In this document: positions 11,965 through 25,284 of the stretch, piece by piece
How positions within the stretch are numbered: the first letter of the stretch is position 1
Layout: the number at the start of each line of letters is the position of its first letter
From: Cryptomeria japonica
Taxonomy: Eukaryota > Streptophyta > Pinopsida > Cupressales > Cupressaceae
Assembly: GCF_030272615.1 (NCBI RefSeq)
Contig: NC_081405.1
Coordinates: 312,309,235-312,373,234, forward strand
DNA length: 64,000 nt
Reading direction: 5' to 3'
Made by a program: the position numbers and the translations under genes
The notes under the pieces: generated by a model
What the model saw: the letters and a program-made list of their open reading frames with translations, nothing else
What the model was told of the DNA's origin: nothing
Database searches by the model: none

Positions 11965-13440
11965 TAGAATTCACTATAAATTACTTCAGGAAGAATAATA
12001 TTAAACTTTTCAAATCCAAAATTGCAAAGGTACAAATTCACCCAAAATATGTTCTAACTCTCAAATTGTTTTTTCAAATTGTTTTAATCAAAGATCATAT
12101 AAAATTGACAAAACAAGGTTGTAGATTGAATCTTTTCACTTATTAGATTTAATCACAAAATTAATATCGGAAATATAATTCCCAAATTATTTCCATCTTT
12201 CACAATATACATTTAATTTAATCCAAATCATAGATAAATTTCAATAACCTAAAAACCCCATTATTAGAGAATCCATTTTAGTTTCTCTTTTGAGATAACC
12301 AACCGGATAATTTTCCAATCAAACCAAAAGAAATTCTACAAAATGTTATTTAGAAATCATGCAAAGAAGTAAAGCCAAAAATCCTTATGAAGATCCATGG
12401 TTGCTGAACAAAATGAGCCAGGCACACAAATCCAAAGGAATCAAAAAAATAATTCAAACCCTTCACTAATTACTTAGCAAAAATCCAGAGTAAAACTTCG
12501 TGTATTCCTCAATTTCTCCTTTTCAAACCATTTATCCATATATTTCAAAAGCCATAACCAGACATTCATGCATAGAGTAAACTTTACGGGTAGCAAAAAG
12601 AATTTCTTCCCCTAAAAACAATTCCCCCCAAAACTGCAAGATTCCTTACATTAAATTCATTAATTATTTATTTATTTTCTTTTTCTAACTCCCACACATC
12701 CACATTTTAAATTTTAAAATAATTAATTATTTATTACCTCTAATTTCCATTAACACCATAAAATCCATAACGAATATTTAATTTCCCTTTTAATAAATTA
12801 TTTTCTAAACAATAGATTAGATTAGATCACTTAATAATGTAATTAATTGAATATAATAATGCACAATTTTAACTATATTAATTAATTAACCATTAATATT
12901 TAATTTCCTATAAAATATTAATATTAATACTTTTTCGTTGATAAACACATTACACTAACATGAGGGTAAGGGACAAAGACTAACAACTCGAAGTACCGAC
13001 AAGATCTACACTAACATGACCAACAAACAATGAACATGGGTACATGATAGGGTCTTGTTCTCGTAGGAACGATGGTAAGACAAGGGTTTGACTGATAACT
13101 CTAATTTCAAGTTTACCATTGAGTTATAGAGAACGCTCAGACTTGAAGGTTCAGCTGGAGTCGATGCTCGATACCTGTAGCTGTAAAAAAATACTGTAGC
13201 ACATGTACATTCAACCATATAATTTTATACTGTGAAAAGATAATGGAAGCAATGTAGCTTGCCCATAAAGAGCAGAGCAACACTTTTCTCTTTCATCCAA
13301 GCACATCAAGGATAAAGCACATGCTATATCAGAACAATTAAACACCGATAAATATTATGACTAAATCCTAACATCACATACCTAATCCATAGCATTAATC
13401 ATCTAACTATCAGAGGATAAATAACAACATATTTAATAAC
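11965..13440 (-). repeat. Gypsy LTR-like debris, minus orientation (tentative)
   Basis: AT-rich sequence without genes. The part at about 12,960-13,170, read on the minus strand, has the same order of short blocks as LTR-B at about 50,220-50,400, for example GGAGTCGATGCTCGATACCTG against GGAGTCAATGTCTAGTACCTG. This suggests a diverged LTR of the same broad gypsy family. No TG/CA terminus or target duplication was found. Confidence 0.4.
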
Positions 13441-14565
13441 ATCAACATGTAAATCATCGATCCATAAAGCAAATACTGTAGATAGCCACATAAACTGTAG
13501 CAAAGGTCATCCAATGTCAAACTAGGTTAAATCGAGTATGATCAAGGGAGGGGCATTATGCATAAAAAAGAGGGCTACAAGCCTTGGGAAGACTCACTGT
13601 CTTACAAAAATATTTTGATCACATTCAAAAGATCGTGAATTGATAAAATAGAATCTCCTCATTCCTGGTTACAAATCTAGTTAAGCTCATTTCGCATAAT
13701 TTGCTCCTTTGCACTTCTTTACACTTCTTCATTGCTTTTGAAAGATCAAAACATGATTTGCACACATAGATAATCAACATATGCAATTATAATGAGTTAC
13801 ATTTATTTATACATATCTTGAACCTATTTTTCAAGGTCATCTCAACACACATCACAAATTACAAATCTATAACCATACACGCTACAACATTACATGTGGA
13901 CCAAAACAATGTATGCTAAGACATAGTATGGACCTAAATCAACACCTCAAACATGTAACACCTTCAATAATTATGTCTCGAACATCTACAACATGCTACA
14001 ATCATCATGTTAGCTAATAACATGAAGAACACCACCAAATTAAGGAAAATCATTCATAACGCACACAAAAATCAATTCAGACCACCAGCACGGATAGGAA
14101 ATGATCTACAAACTTCAACAAGCATCATGAATTACCATAGAAATAATCACAACATCACCACTTACTATAATATTCATCATCATTATACCGTACTTCAAGA
14201 ACACTAATTGAACTAACTGACAAACTAAAAGATTCACTTGCAGACAACCAAATCATGAACCATTTGAATTGAGGAGACACTAAAATATCCCAAACACTCT
14301 TGAAAATATGGAAACCAGGATATTGCAATGCGGAGCAAAATCAAGAACACTGAACAATTGAAAAACAAACCGCAATAATGGATCTTATAACTAGATCAAA
14401 TCTCCATGCGAACCACTGAAACTTTAGTTGAATCAACTAGAGATACTTATCTCAAAACCATTTAATCTATAACAACTCATTTTTAACACACTAGACAAAC
14501 CAACTTACTTAATCTGATTGCAACACTAGAACATATAGAGGAATATGTTGACATCAATGACAACA
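13440..14565 (-). repeat. Copia-type LTR copy, left
   Basis: Read on the minus strand the segment starts at 14,565 with TGTTGTCATTGATGTCAACA, a typical copia LTR start. Its body matches the right copy at 16,790-17,711 in blocks such as TAGTTGATTCAA, the TTGTAAG-AGTGAG-CTTCC block (near 13,590) and GATTTGATC. Internal copia LTR-like text around 13,480-13,570 is present here but lost from the right copy. The left border is not defined. Confidence 0.6.
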
Positions 14566-15835
14566 CATCATTCCAACAAACTTCTCAACAATATCGAACA
14601 AAACTCTTACGAGGGGTTCTCATTGGTCCAGTGTGTGAATGTGATAACTAAAGAATATCTTTATACTCTACAATTGCATCAAGTCTCATATGATAAATCT
14701 AATTTAATGGTTAAGGTCTTTGATGGTTTCTCTTGTCGTACTATTGGTTCTATAACTCTTCTCATTGAGGTTGGTACTAAGTTCTTAGATGTCATTTTTT
14801 CTATTATTCCTACATCAGATCAATTTGGTGTGAAGTTGGGACATCCTTGCATCTCTTCCATGATAGAGATCCCTTCTACTATTCATCAATACTTTAAATT
14901 TCTTCACAATAGTAAAATCATAATATTTAATCATCGCATGTACCAACACATTGTGAGGTATGGACATATTAATTTGTATTACTTTTGGCCTAAACAATTT
15001 CTAACTCTTAAGCCTGATAGTGATTCTCTTTTTCAATCTTAGAAAAAGTGGAAGAATGATATGATCTTATCTTTGAGTAAACCTAGAGATCATACACCTA
15101 TTCCTCCTCCTCATGATGGACCTGGTTTCCTTCCTACACCTATTCCTCCTTTATATGTTGAAGTTCCACCTCCTGCATCTTACAAAGGGAAGCATCTGAC
15201 ATCTACTACTTTTCAACCAAGCAGAACTTCTCCTATTCCTCCTCCTTTGAAGGAAGATAAGAAGCCTATGACCATTGATCCTACACAACCCTTAGCTAAA
15301 ACTAAACAAAATTGTTGTGTGAGATAAATTAAATGGAGACATCATGCTAAGGCTCATTAACTTGCTTCTCAACATATTTCCTCCTTAAATACCCTAAATG
15401 TTGAAATGTTCTTGTTTGTCTAGCCTTCACCTAACCGTAGGGAGGAAGTTCAACCCAAATCTCCAATATTAAAGATGCTTAAGAAAGATGATGGTTCATA
15501 TTCTATTCATCTTAAAGTTCCTATTTTTATTAATATTGATGAAGAAATGAATAAAAATGGTGCTCATGCCAACAATGTTAATGCTAATGATTCCAATGAT
15601 GAATATGAGCTTGTTGATGTTGACAATGATTTATGTAAACAATTTTCAAAATCACTAATACTAGGTCGTGGTAGTAGACAAAGTGACTCGTAATTAGAGC
15701 AAGATCCTTGTTTGGAACTTGTGTTAGCTTTATCTACCATGCTCGAAGTTTCTCCTCTTGCATATTGTCCACCTTCCCAAAAAATATTCAGCAAGATTGG
15801 GAGGCGAATGACTTGCTTGATTATTTTCATTTGTG

Positions 15836-15840
<5 letters not shown>
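14566..15840 (+). pseudogene. Ty3-gypsy gag-protease region fragment
   Basis: One plus-strand frame runs from about 14,566 to 15,840 with in-frame stops at 15,040, 15,325, 15,421 and 15,691. The first part reads like the protease to pre-RT region of Tat/Athila-like gypsy polyproteins: a hydrophobic strand series followed by IIPTSDQFGVKLGHP, then SSMIEIPSTIHQYFKF. A proline-rich linker follows (PIPPP and PTPIPP repeats, 15,100-15,260), then acidic sequence. RT, integrase and LTRs of this element are not present, so this is an internal scrap joined to the copia remnant on both sides. Orientation is opposite to that remnant. Confidence 0.6.

Positions 15841-15841
<1 letters not shown>

Positions 15842-15912
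<71 letters not shown>
15842..15912. repeat. (TC)n microsatellite, about 35 units
   Basis: Uninterrupted TC dinucleotide repeat of 71 bases. It creates artificial serine-leucine open frames on the plus strand that are not genes. Confidence 0.98.
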
Positions 15913-15917
<5 letters not shown>

Positions 15918-16200
15918 ATAACTTTCCTTTATTCATTTCTCAATTCTTCTATTTGTTGTCCCTTGTGTTGTCTAATTAAGGATGACGCAAAGGGTTGAGA
16001 TCTCTTTTGGTCTCTTCCATATTGACTCAAAAGACACATGTTCCCTTCTTCCATTATGGTTCTACTTCCTTTGGGGATGAGGCCAATTCAATGAAAATAT
16101 TTTTTATGATATACATTATTTATCATATGAGCATACTAACCCTTGAGTTAGTAGAAGCCTTATGTGTTTTGTGACCATTATTCTTTGATTTGTCCTTGCT
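15913..16200. other. Unassigned spacer inside the copia/gypsy debris
   Basis: Follows the TC repeat. It may still belong to the plus-strand gypsy fragment, but no motif is recognisable. Confidence 0.4.
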
Positions 16201-16229
16201 TGAGGGCATATAACTGTGGTAATATGCTT

Positions 16230-16790
16230 GTCTTTTGGATGAATGCTACCTTAAAGTAATTCACCAAGTCCAATAAGTGCTTCAAGATCTTCCAATTATC
16301 TTTCTTGTTCTTTCATCTCTCTCATTTATTTTTCATATCTGGAAACTCTAGTTGAACTCTCTCCTAGATCATACTTTTGCTTCCCGAATACAGTAGCTTT
16401 AAATGCAATTTCAGTTTAAACATATGATTCACCAAGTTTGCTCAATTAGAAAGAAACAAGCTTACCAACCAACATATCTCTTGTCACAGTTTTCACAGTC
16501 TAGATCTCATCAATAGTATCAACTTTATGTTTGTAAGTGGGAGGGAAGGATCTTAACACTTAATCTACAATCGTATCTTCTTGAAGGAATCCACTAGCAC
16601 ATTTGATGTTCAAGATAAGATCATTCCTTTTAGCCATAAAAGATAAAATATTCTCATCTTCTCCCATTTCTTAGTAAGTCATACTTTCCTTTCAAGCTCT
16701 GTAAGATAGAAACTTTTACATGTTTATCTCATTCATACAAGGTTTCTAGCTTCTCCCAAATCTCATGAGCAGTCTGCAATCCCATCACAA
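16230..16790 (-). pseudogene. Copia gag fragment (UBN2-type)
   Basis: On the minus strand, starting at about 16,775, the translation gives HEIWEKLETLYE, then KVSILQSLKGKYDLLR, an FMAK segment, CASGFLQED, a VLRSFPPTYKHKV motif and VTRDMLVGKLVSF. This order is characteristic of the gag N-terminal (UBN2) domain of plant copia elements, which packages element RNA. The beginning of gag, the zinc knuckle and all of pol are missing, and several stops interrupt it. It lies directly after a truncated LTR copy, so the LTR end, primer site and gag start were deleted at about 16,790. Confidence 0.72.
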
Positions 16791-17711
16791 CCCTAGGAAG
16801 GCTCACTACCTTACAAAGATCAGACAACAATTCAGATTATATAAACTAAAAGAATACAATCTCCAAATGCTTGATTACAATTTTGGTTAAGCACATATAC
16901 TCAAACTCTTATCTTCATACTTGTGCACTCTTTCACAATTCTACACTTATCTCCTCTGCTACTGAATGATCAAAACAATATTGTCACATGTAAATGACAT
17001 CTCTCAAATAAATATTTCATATATTTATACAATTCATCAACCTTAACCTCAAGGTTGGCTCAACACATAAGACCTAATTACAAAATTACATCACATGATA
17101 TACAAATTTATATGTAGACCAATACAATTTTGGCAAGGACATAGTATAGACCCAAATCAAATTCTCAAACACACAACACCACCAAGTATCTCACCATGAT
17201 CATCTGCAACATGCAAGAACCATCGGGTTGGCCAAAAGGTTGTATAACATGAAGAATACCACCAGACGAATATAAATCTTCAATAACCCACACCACGATC
17301 AATGCAGACCATGAAAATGTATAGAAAACGATCAGAGAACATAAACAAGCAACATGAATTCCTTTGCAATAACTAAAACAACTCAGATAATAAGAATCAT
17401 CATTGTTTCATCACCGAAGCTCAAGAACACCAACAACAAACTGAAAGATACACTTGTGAAGTTCTAAATTATGAACCACTCGAACTAAGGACACACATTA
17501 ATGTCCCAAACACTCTAAAATCCGCTCAACATTATGAATCAATTCTGGAGCAATAGAAACCAAAAATCACAAGTCTGCAATATAGAACCAATAGCAAAAC
17601 CAATCACCACACCAGATCACATAAGTCGATCAAATCACCTTTTAGAACACTAAAACTCATATTGAATCAACTAGAGATAAGTATATCAAAACCCATTAAT
17701 ATGCATCAACA
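16790..17711 (-). repeat. Copia-type LTR copy, right (truncated)
   Basis: Minus-strand start TGTTGATGCATATT at 17,711, six bases beyond the last sense codon of Elem-N ORF2. It matches the left copy at 13,440-14,565 from about 17,690 down to the GTGAGCCTTCC block near 16,800, where it breaks off into gag coding sequence. The two copies are much diverged, so the element is old or the copies come from two insertions. No duplicated target was found. Confidence 0.55.
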
Positions 17712-17714
17712 TAT

Positions 17715-19588
17715 CTATAACTTTGGACTGAGTTTGCATTTAAGCTCTTTGGCTTTTCCCTTTAACCTTTCCTTTTCTTTTTCTAACTTCTTCAGTTTCT
17801 CCTCAAATTTAGTAATTTCCTATTCAATAACTGATATAGGTTCAGATGAACCAATGATATTATCAGCTATGTGATTAATCTCCTTTTGCACTTTGTTGAT
17901 TTCCTTATCAATATCCATTGTCAAAAGATTTGTCTTACAAGTGTCTCTATAAAGTTCCTTGAACTCCATAATGGTTTTATTCAGTGTCGGTAAGAGAGTG
18001 TCAATGTGTTCCATGCACTTCTTTATTTTTTCACCAAAGAATTTCTCATTTTCCCTATCCATTTTCTCCTTACATGTTTCTTCATTTATTTGATCTACAG
18101 TCAGTATATTGCTGGTGATGTATTTAGACAATGTGTCTAACTGACTCAAAGAATCCTTATTATCTACATTACACTTGGGTGCAATCAATTTAAGAATAGG
18201 AATTGTATCATCTATTGCCTTATAGGCCAATGCATTACAATCTATAATTTTCTTAATAGAATCCAATAGTACTTCAGTCACATTGGTTGGTCTGAATTTT
18301 GTCATAGAAGTACTGGATGATTGGCCAATTACCTTCACAATCTCTGTGTTGTTGGTGGGAGTAATCACTTTGCTTGTCTTGACCTTTGGAGGGTCAGTCT
18401 GTGTTTGCATTTCTACTAGAAAAGGTTTAGTCTTTTTCAGTAGTTGCCAGTGGTACTGTCTCTGTGTGTACCTGTGAATCAACCTGTTTCTCTTCTTGTG
18501 TCTCTGCCTATTTCACAGTGTTGTCAGTTGGTGTTTATGATTGTTTTTCAGTTTTATCCACTATTGGTTTCTTTGTCTTTTTTTCTGCATCATCCACTAC
18601 CAGTGACTCAGTTGGTTTTTCTTTATTCTCTATTGTCGATGTCTCTGGCTCTATTGGTTTCTCAATGCTTGCATCAATAGTATTGTCAATAACCATGTCA
18701 CTAACCAAGGGATCAATTGCATGCTCAGTTTGTTCTGCCTGAATCCCAATCTCAATATGTTCTCCTTGTGATCCAATCTCAATATTATTAGTCGGTTTCT
18801 CAGTAGCAACATCATTTTTCTTTTCCTCTATGCTTTCTTTGTCAACTACAATATTAACCTCCTGAGTGTCTATGTTCATAGTAAACAAAATTTCAGACTC
18901 AGGGTTTGTATCCTCATGTGGTGTTTCCACATTCTCAGTAGCTAGTGTATAGTCATATTGTACCAGTGGAGTAACTGAAGGTGGTGGTAGGTTATCAGTC
19001 ACTTTTATATTTGGTAGTCCACCTACCTTGCCTTTTCCCTTGTATCGATCCTTTTGGTAAACCTTGAATATTTTTGGTCTTTTAAGTTCTTCTTGTTTCT
19101 CTTTCTCAACAAAAAAATTGTCCCATTTGTCAATTGTCTCTTCTGAGATTTCATTTACCCTGTCGGCCATTAGACTTACATGTCGGTGACCACTTGAAAA
19201 GACTGTTCTATTTTCTTCACTAATCAACTCATAAATTTCTTCAACAAATTTTATAGGATGTACAGCTAGTAGTTTCTCAATTTTGATTTTCTTGTCAAGT
19301 TCCATAATAGCTAGCCTTTTAGCATCTAACCGCCTATATAATTCACTAGGCAAATCATCTACAACCTCTATTAAAAATTTCTTATAAATATCAAGGTGTA
19401 AGATGATGCTATTCTCTATACTTTCTTTCTCCTCATTGGTAAATATATCATACAATTTGCTTACATTGGATAAGTTTCCATCATCTATTATCTCATTCAA
19501 TAGGTTGTCTCGTGGTGGTATAACCTGTTTTTCCTTTTTCTTTCTAGGAGTCAACTTCTTAGCTGGTGGCCTCACTGCTTGTTGTTTC
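17715..19588 (-). pseudogene. Elem-N ORF2, C-terminal half (charged linker and coiled coil)
   Basis: This is the continuation of the protein that starts at 29,096, separated from it by LARD-A. It begins with a basic lysine/arginine/proline-rich stretch (RPPAKKLTPRKKK), followed by a helical segment with ELYRRLDAKRLAIME, then a long acidic, threonine/glutamate-rich low-complexity part, and ends in coiled coil with EKLKKLEKEKERLKGKAKE. A frameshift lies near 18,490-18,530 and a TAG at 17,820-17,822 before the natural stop at 17,715-17,717. No catalytic motif is visible. The function is unknown; the layout fits a structural or nucleic-acid-associated protein better than an enzyme, but that is inference. 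Confidence 0.65.
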
Positions 19589-22500
19589 TATCAGAGCCAA
19601 GTTGCAAACACTGGGATCTCTAGTTTCACTTGTGCCCTTAGTTGGTGTCAGGTGTATTGACCTTATGTTGTATGCTTGTCCTCCTTGTTGTATGAGTGTG
19701 ATTGAGCAAACCTTAACTTGTGTGTAACATGTGTGTTCACACCTTGTCCTCACCTTCTTGATGTGGGTGCTTCAGAGTGATTATATGTGCTTTGTTTTCT
19801 TATTGAGGTCTTTGTCTATGATTTATCTTATTCTGAAAGAGAGTCGTATGTACCTTCCTTTTTGATTCGTTGTACTCTTTTGACTAATCCATTTGGGTCG
19901 GTTAGCGTTGTCTTAAATCTAAAAGTATGAAATGTGTTTGTTTATGGTTATGATCTAGCTTAGTGTTGTTCACCTGAAGGACTAGTGTGGTAGATATTGA
20001 ACGCTTATTATATAGTAAATTGAATGATTATGACCCTTCCTCCTCTCTCTCTCTAGAAAATTAAAATGTTTTTGATATGTGTAATTATCTCTTATTTGAG
20101 TTTTCTTATTGCAAGAGAAAGGTTGCGATTTCTTGAGCCCTTGTGTGAGCCTTATAACGCTTATATGTTTTTAGATTATAAAAGGGATTTGGTTTTAAAG
20201 TTAATATTGGTTATTGAGATAATATTGTATGTTTACATTAAATAATTCTCCAGGGGTTTCATAGGAGTAATATAATTAAATTCTATCTTAAGTAATGTGC
20301 ATTAATATGCGAATTACTGTTATGTAAGATTACCTTGTTTGTAAAAGAAGTATCAAAAGGGAACATGTTATAGTAGCTTCGAGAGTGTATTAATGTGTTC
20401 CATGAAAGATTGTTTTATGTGCTTCTTTAAACTAGTTTGATTGAGGGTGTATTTTAGCAATGCTCCATTGAACTTGCCTTTGGATATATGTAATTGCCTT
20501 ATTATGTTTAGAAAGTATGAATGAAAAGCTTGTTTGATGTGTATGCATAAATGTGTATTATTTAGTTGATAGCTCCTCGCTTATCTTCTTACCATACCTT
20601 GAATTTTCAATCATAGGTTGCAGATTTTTTTTAATATGTTTTGTTTGAACTAAGAATAGTGAGTGTTCACAAGAGGTCTTGCATTGTCGATAAGATTACC
20701 TGTTTTGATATCTGTTGTTTGGAAAAACTAGAACATTATGTGCAACCATAATAATTGGAAATGTCATGTTAGGTTGTTTGGCATCCTCGTAAAACAGTAG
20801 CAAAATGAAAACCATGCAATTAAAATGATAGACATAGTGATAAATTTTAGCTTGTAGTGTGATCTTGTTGATCTTGTGTCTTTGTAGGAAATAGTTTGAT
20901 TATCAAACTCTCTTTCCTTTCTCTTTGCCTAAATCATAAGATTTATAGAAATGCTACTAAGAATGCATTGATTTAATAAGAATTTTTATAACGCATATGA
21001 AATTGTATGTTTGCTTTTGGGCTTCTTATGGAAAGATGAAAGTCTTGAGCTTCATAACAAAAATTGCATAGTTAGTAATGGGAATTCAAATGCTTAGTGG
21101 AATTAGAAAAAGATATAGGAATGATGTTATTTCCTTATGTAATGGTGAACTGTTAAGAATTTCAGTACTTGTATCTAGAGTAAACTTTATTTAGTGATTC
21201 ATGTGGAAAGCATAGATAAAACCTTTCTTGAGTAGATGACAGCGTATTGAAAAGTACTCCCCGTAAATGTGACTAAACCAATAATGGTGTTATTCCTTGT
21301 GTATTGTAAGAAACCTGTGCTTGCTATGTGTGCCCATGGGATGGTGAAGTAATCAACCATGGATGATATGTTTGCTTATGAGTATGGGAAACCATATTGT
21401 TTATGTGATGTTGCTTATTTGTTTTCTTACTGAGTGCCAACCCACAGGTTGTTGATAAGTCAGTATCTGAAGGGGTAGTAATAGAAGTCACCATTCCTTG
21501 AATAGTATGGAATGGCATACGAGTAATGTCGACACGAAGTGACTTTAGCTTCTCTATTTTGAGGAAAAATATAGTTATATAATGAAATTGTATTATAGGT
21601 GTACTCAATAATTTCCCTTATGATGAACCAAATTCATGAGGTTCATGTGTGTTAGCCTATTCCTATCCTTTATTTGAGCATATTGATGTCAGTTCTTGAG
21701 CAGAATGATGGTTTTATTGAAGGATATTTTGCCTTGTCTTCATGAAAGGTATGTTATTTTTCACATGATGCTACTAATTGTCCAGCATTGGTAGACATGT
21801 GGGTGGACCTTAGCCATGTATACCTCTGGCTTACAATGAGTATCCTGAGAGGTATGTCGTTATGCGGGGTGTGACCTGCACGTGCCCTTTTTTGCGAGGT
21901 ACACTGCCATGCGGGATACGTCCATTGCGTGCCCTTTTCGCTTGGAGTATTGCCATGTCATGCTGAGACACGATGCGGGATGTAGTAGACATTGCCATGT
22001 GGTCTACTGATAGGTTTAGGGTAGAGTCATGTTGCATGACGACGTGATGCAGGGTGATGTCGAGGTGCACACTACCATGTCATGCGGATGTGTGACTAGG
22101 CCACACCACATGATGAGCTACTGCGATAGCTAGATGATTGTTCCTTCCTTCCTCGTTGGTGGCTATATGCTAGTCACATAGTGATGTTATGTGCACTTAT
22201 GATATTTTTTTATTTTCCTTGTGGGCCAGCAATTTATTTTATTTTGACCTTAAAGGTTTAGCCATGATCTTGCGATATTTTGCTTACTTGATTTGATATT
22301 GCAATTCAGAAATTATTTTCTTTCCTTACTGTTGGAGTTGATGATTATTATCCTTATTCTTATGTACTTTGGTGGTTAAACTAGTTTATCCTTGTTGTTT
22401 TTGCATGCTAGTCTTGTGTTGAAATGTGAATTCCTCTCCAAGAACATAGGAGATGGTCTTGGTTGACTGTATATGAGGAAGTAGACGTAGGGAACCTTGA

Positions 22501-23333
22501 GGATGGGGGTATGTGAGGCTGTGAGACAGCTAGGATCCACTACCTACCTATGTGTGGTGACTATCTCTTGGAGGCTAACCACCTTATGCAACAAGGGATA
22601 TTCATGAAAGTCTTGTATGGAAGGTAGCACCGCTATGGTGTGCCCTAGCACCATCAAGCCCTTGAGTGAGATGTTGGATATTTATGATCATGTTATTTGT
22701 TCTAAGATCAGGCATAGAGATGTTGATCATGCATGTTATCCTTGACCAAGCATTAGACATTCTCACATGTGGCCTTTTGTGTTGTGCATTCCAGTTATGT
22801 GGATGGTTATTATGTATAATTATGGATTAAATGGTGTTAACTTGCCACTATGTTATGGGACATAGTCATTGGAAAGGTTCTTTTATGCCTGGAAAGTGTA
22901 AACAATTGAGTTATTTACGTTGCTCTTATTTATTGAAAGTTAACTTGGTTGTAGAAATTGATATTTGAAGCTAGATCCATGTGATAAAGTTTTGTAAAAA
23001 GATGAATTGGTAAAAGAAATTGATCATGATGGCATGTTTTCTTGTCCTGCTTGGTAGAATGAGTATGGTAATTGTTGTTTACCTCTTTTAATGCTTTAAT
23101 CTGGCATAATGAAAGGAAGAAAATTCTGGTTTTTCTGTTGTGATTGTGGATAACCCTTAAAATATTTTAAGAGGTGTATGGTTTTAGATGTAGCTTGCCA
23201 ATGGATAATGACATTCATAGAGGTTTTAGCAATAATGTTTCATTTATTTATGGAGGGATTCATATGTGCAAATTGATAATTGTTAATTGAGTTTCAGGGC
23301 TAATATGTGTTGCATGAGTTCTGCTTAGCCTTA
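19589..23333 (+). other. LARD-A internal domain, non-coding
   Basis: About 3.7 kb without open frames of note or pol motifs. It begins with the primer-site remnant followed by AAGTTGCAAACACTGGGATC, which recurs in LARD-B (near 62,287-62,305 on the minus strand) and, more weakly, in Gypsy-1 at 41,337. Parental proteins must have acted in trans. A GC-richer local repeat is annotated at 21,850-22,080. Confidence 0.65.
21850..22080 (+). repeat. Short imperfect tandem repeat in LARD-A
   Basis: Three degenerate units of roughly 45-70 bases share ATGCGGG (near 21,862, 21,910 and 21,973), GCGTGCCCTTTT-like text and TGCCATG. They are more GC- and CpG-rich than the surroundings. The small minus-strand frame over them (21,831-22,070) has no recognisable domain. 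Confidence 0.5.
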
Positions 23334-23371
23334 CGACTTCTGGGAGTAAGTCGGAGCCTAGAGGGGGAGAA
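23334..23371 (+). promoter_or_regulatory. Hairpin and polypurine tract of LARD-A
   Basis: CGACTT at 23,334 and AAGTCG at 23,348 form a 6-bp stem with an 8-base loop. They are followed after a short spacer by the purine tract AGAGGGGGAGAA, which abuts the LTR start. The polypurine tract primes plus-strand DNA synthesis in LTR elements. The hairpin recurs at the same place in Gypsy-1 and LARD-B. Confidence 0.7.
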
Positions 23372-23587
23372 TGTAGTGCCTCTACCCTAGTCAGCTTTGC
23401 AAAACTAGTTTGACCTTGGTTGAATTTTTCTATGTGGCATTCTTGGATGGTTGATCTACCATTATGTAATGTTGTAGTCAGATATTGTGATTATTGTGTG
23501 TACCTGTAATGTGCTTTCGCATCGATTCTTTTGTAAGTTTAATTGTTCTCTTGATTCTTATTATTAATCTCGAGCTAACACCTTCAT

Positions 23588-23595
<8 letters not shown>

Positions 23596-23668
<73 letters not shown>
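23596..23668. repeat. (TG)n microsatellite
   Basis: About 36 TG units, continuing imperfectly to about 23,683. It gives artificial cysteine-valine and threonine-histidine frames that are not genes. Confidence 0.98.
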
Positions 23669-23675
<7 letters not shown>

Positions 23676-25284
23676 CGTGTGTGACTCTTGGTTGCGGGAG
23701 ATTGTAGGTACAGTACCACCGTGCTGCGAGGTTCGTCTTCACCTGGATTTGCAGGGTTGAGTATACTCTTTCACCCTTAGAATTTGGATTAGGTGGTCGT
23801 AAAACCCTCATCTTACCCTAGTCATGCTCGAGCGTCGCCTGTGGTCCGTCAGTTTCCCTTTTCATTTGGGTTTGTGGGTCGTGTATTTGGTTGTCTTTCT
23901 TGGGTTGTGTGCCTTACGTGTGGTAAAAAAATTGAGTATTTTATCCTAAGTATTTAATTTGATTTAATGTGTTCATTTACGCATTAGTAATTAAGAAATT
24001 AAAATAAATAGGTTTCTTTTATGTGTTTAATCATTAATTAAAAAGATCGCTCTATTTATGTTTGTAGCGAGTTTAATTTAATGGTTAATTTTAAATAACA
24101 AATTTATTCAATTTATGCATTTTAAAAAGGAAAGATTTAAAGTTATTCGAAATAGAAATAATTTAATCTGTTTTGCATTTTGGAAAAGAAAGGTTAATTT
24201 TAATTATTTAAGAAAATCAATTTTGATTAGAAAAGTAAGTTTTATTCTTATATATTTGATTTAGTGTGAAAGATTGATTTTGGGAATCTAATTAAATTAA
24301 AAATATCTTATTCTCATTAATATTTTGAAATATAAATGTTAACTTTGTTAATATTGAGAAAATTATAATTAAATGAGAGAGAAGCATTTTAATTTTAAAT
24401 AGAAAAGCAAGTTAGATTAATTGAAAAGTTGAAAAGAATGATTTTTCATTTTCTTTTATTTAAAAAGTGTTTAAATTTGAAATTAGGAGATTAGGTCAAA
24501 TTTTATTCCATTTAACCTAGGTTGGAAAATATTTTTAGGGTTGTTTTTTTTGGGGGAAAAATATTTTTTTGGATGGAGAAAATTGGGGATTTTGGGGAAG
24601 GAAGGATTTCTACAGCTGCAGGTTGGGATCGTCTTCAAAATCTTGCTAGGAATGCAAAATGAGGTAGGACTCGAATGCATCTCTTGATTTCTTGTGATAT
24701 TGGGTTTGTCTCTTCAAAAAAAAAAGGGAATGGTTGTTCTTGAAGATTTCTCGCTTTAAACCTCCATGAAGATTTCTCGCTTTAAACCTCCATGAATGTT
24801 CTCAAAATTTAGGTTTTAGTTTGGGAAAATTGGTTGTTTTTGGGTCAAGATTGTTAAAATGGAGTAGATAAATGGGAGTAAATCCATCTTAGGAAGCCAA
24901 ATATGTTTTGTGGTTGAGCAAATCTTGCCCATTTGAAAGTTATTGTGTATTTGGAAAATCATGATCTTGCTGGGAAAATTTCTCATATTGTTGTTTTTTG
25001 AACATTCTGGAAAATATATGGGACTGTGAATGAAAGAAATTGGGGATTTTAGTTTATTATTGTTTTAGTTTACTTTTATTTCATTTGAGGGTTTTCTTTG
25101 AGATTATCAAAAAAATAAAAACATATACATGTTTGAAGATTGAAAACGAAATTTACCTCTCAGAAAATTCTGAGTCTGAGACTGCAAATTTGGGGGTATA
25201 GTTTATTTTATTTTATCTCGTGGGCGATTGTTGTTTTAATTTAAAATTTTATTTCTTTTAACAAAAAAATAAAAATAAAAAAAC

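Noticed and set aside
15708-15998. Serine-leucine-rich plus-strand frames
   Set aside because: They arise from the TC microsatellite at 15,842-15,912.
23494-23811. Cysteine-valine and threonine-histidine frames on both strands
   Set aside because: They are translations of the TG/CA microsatellite.
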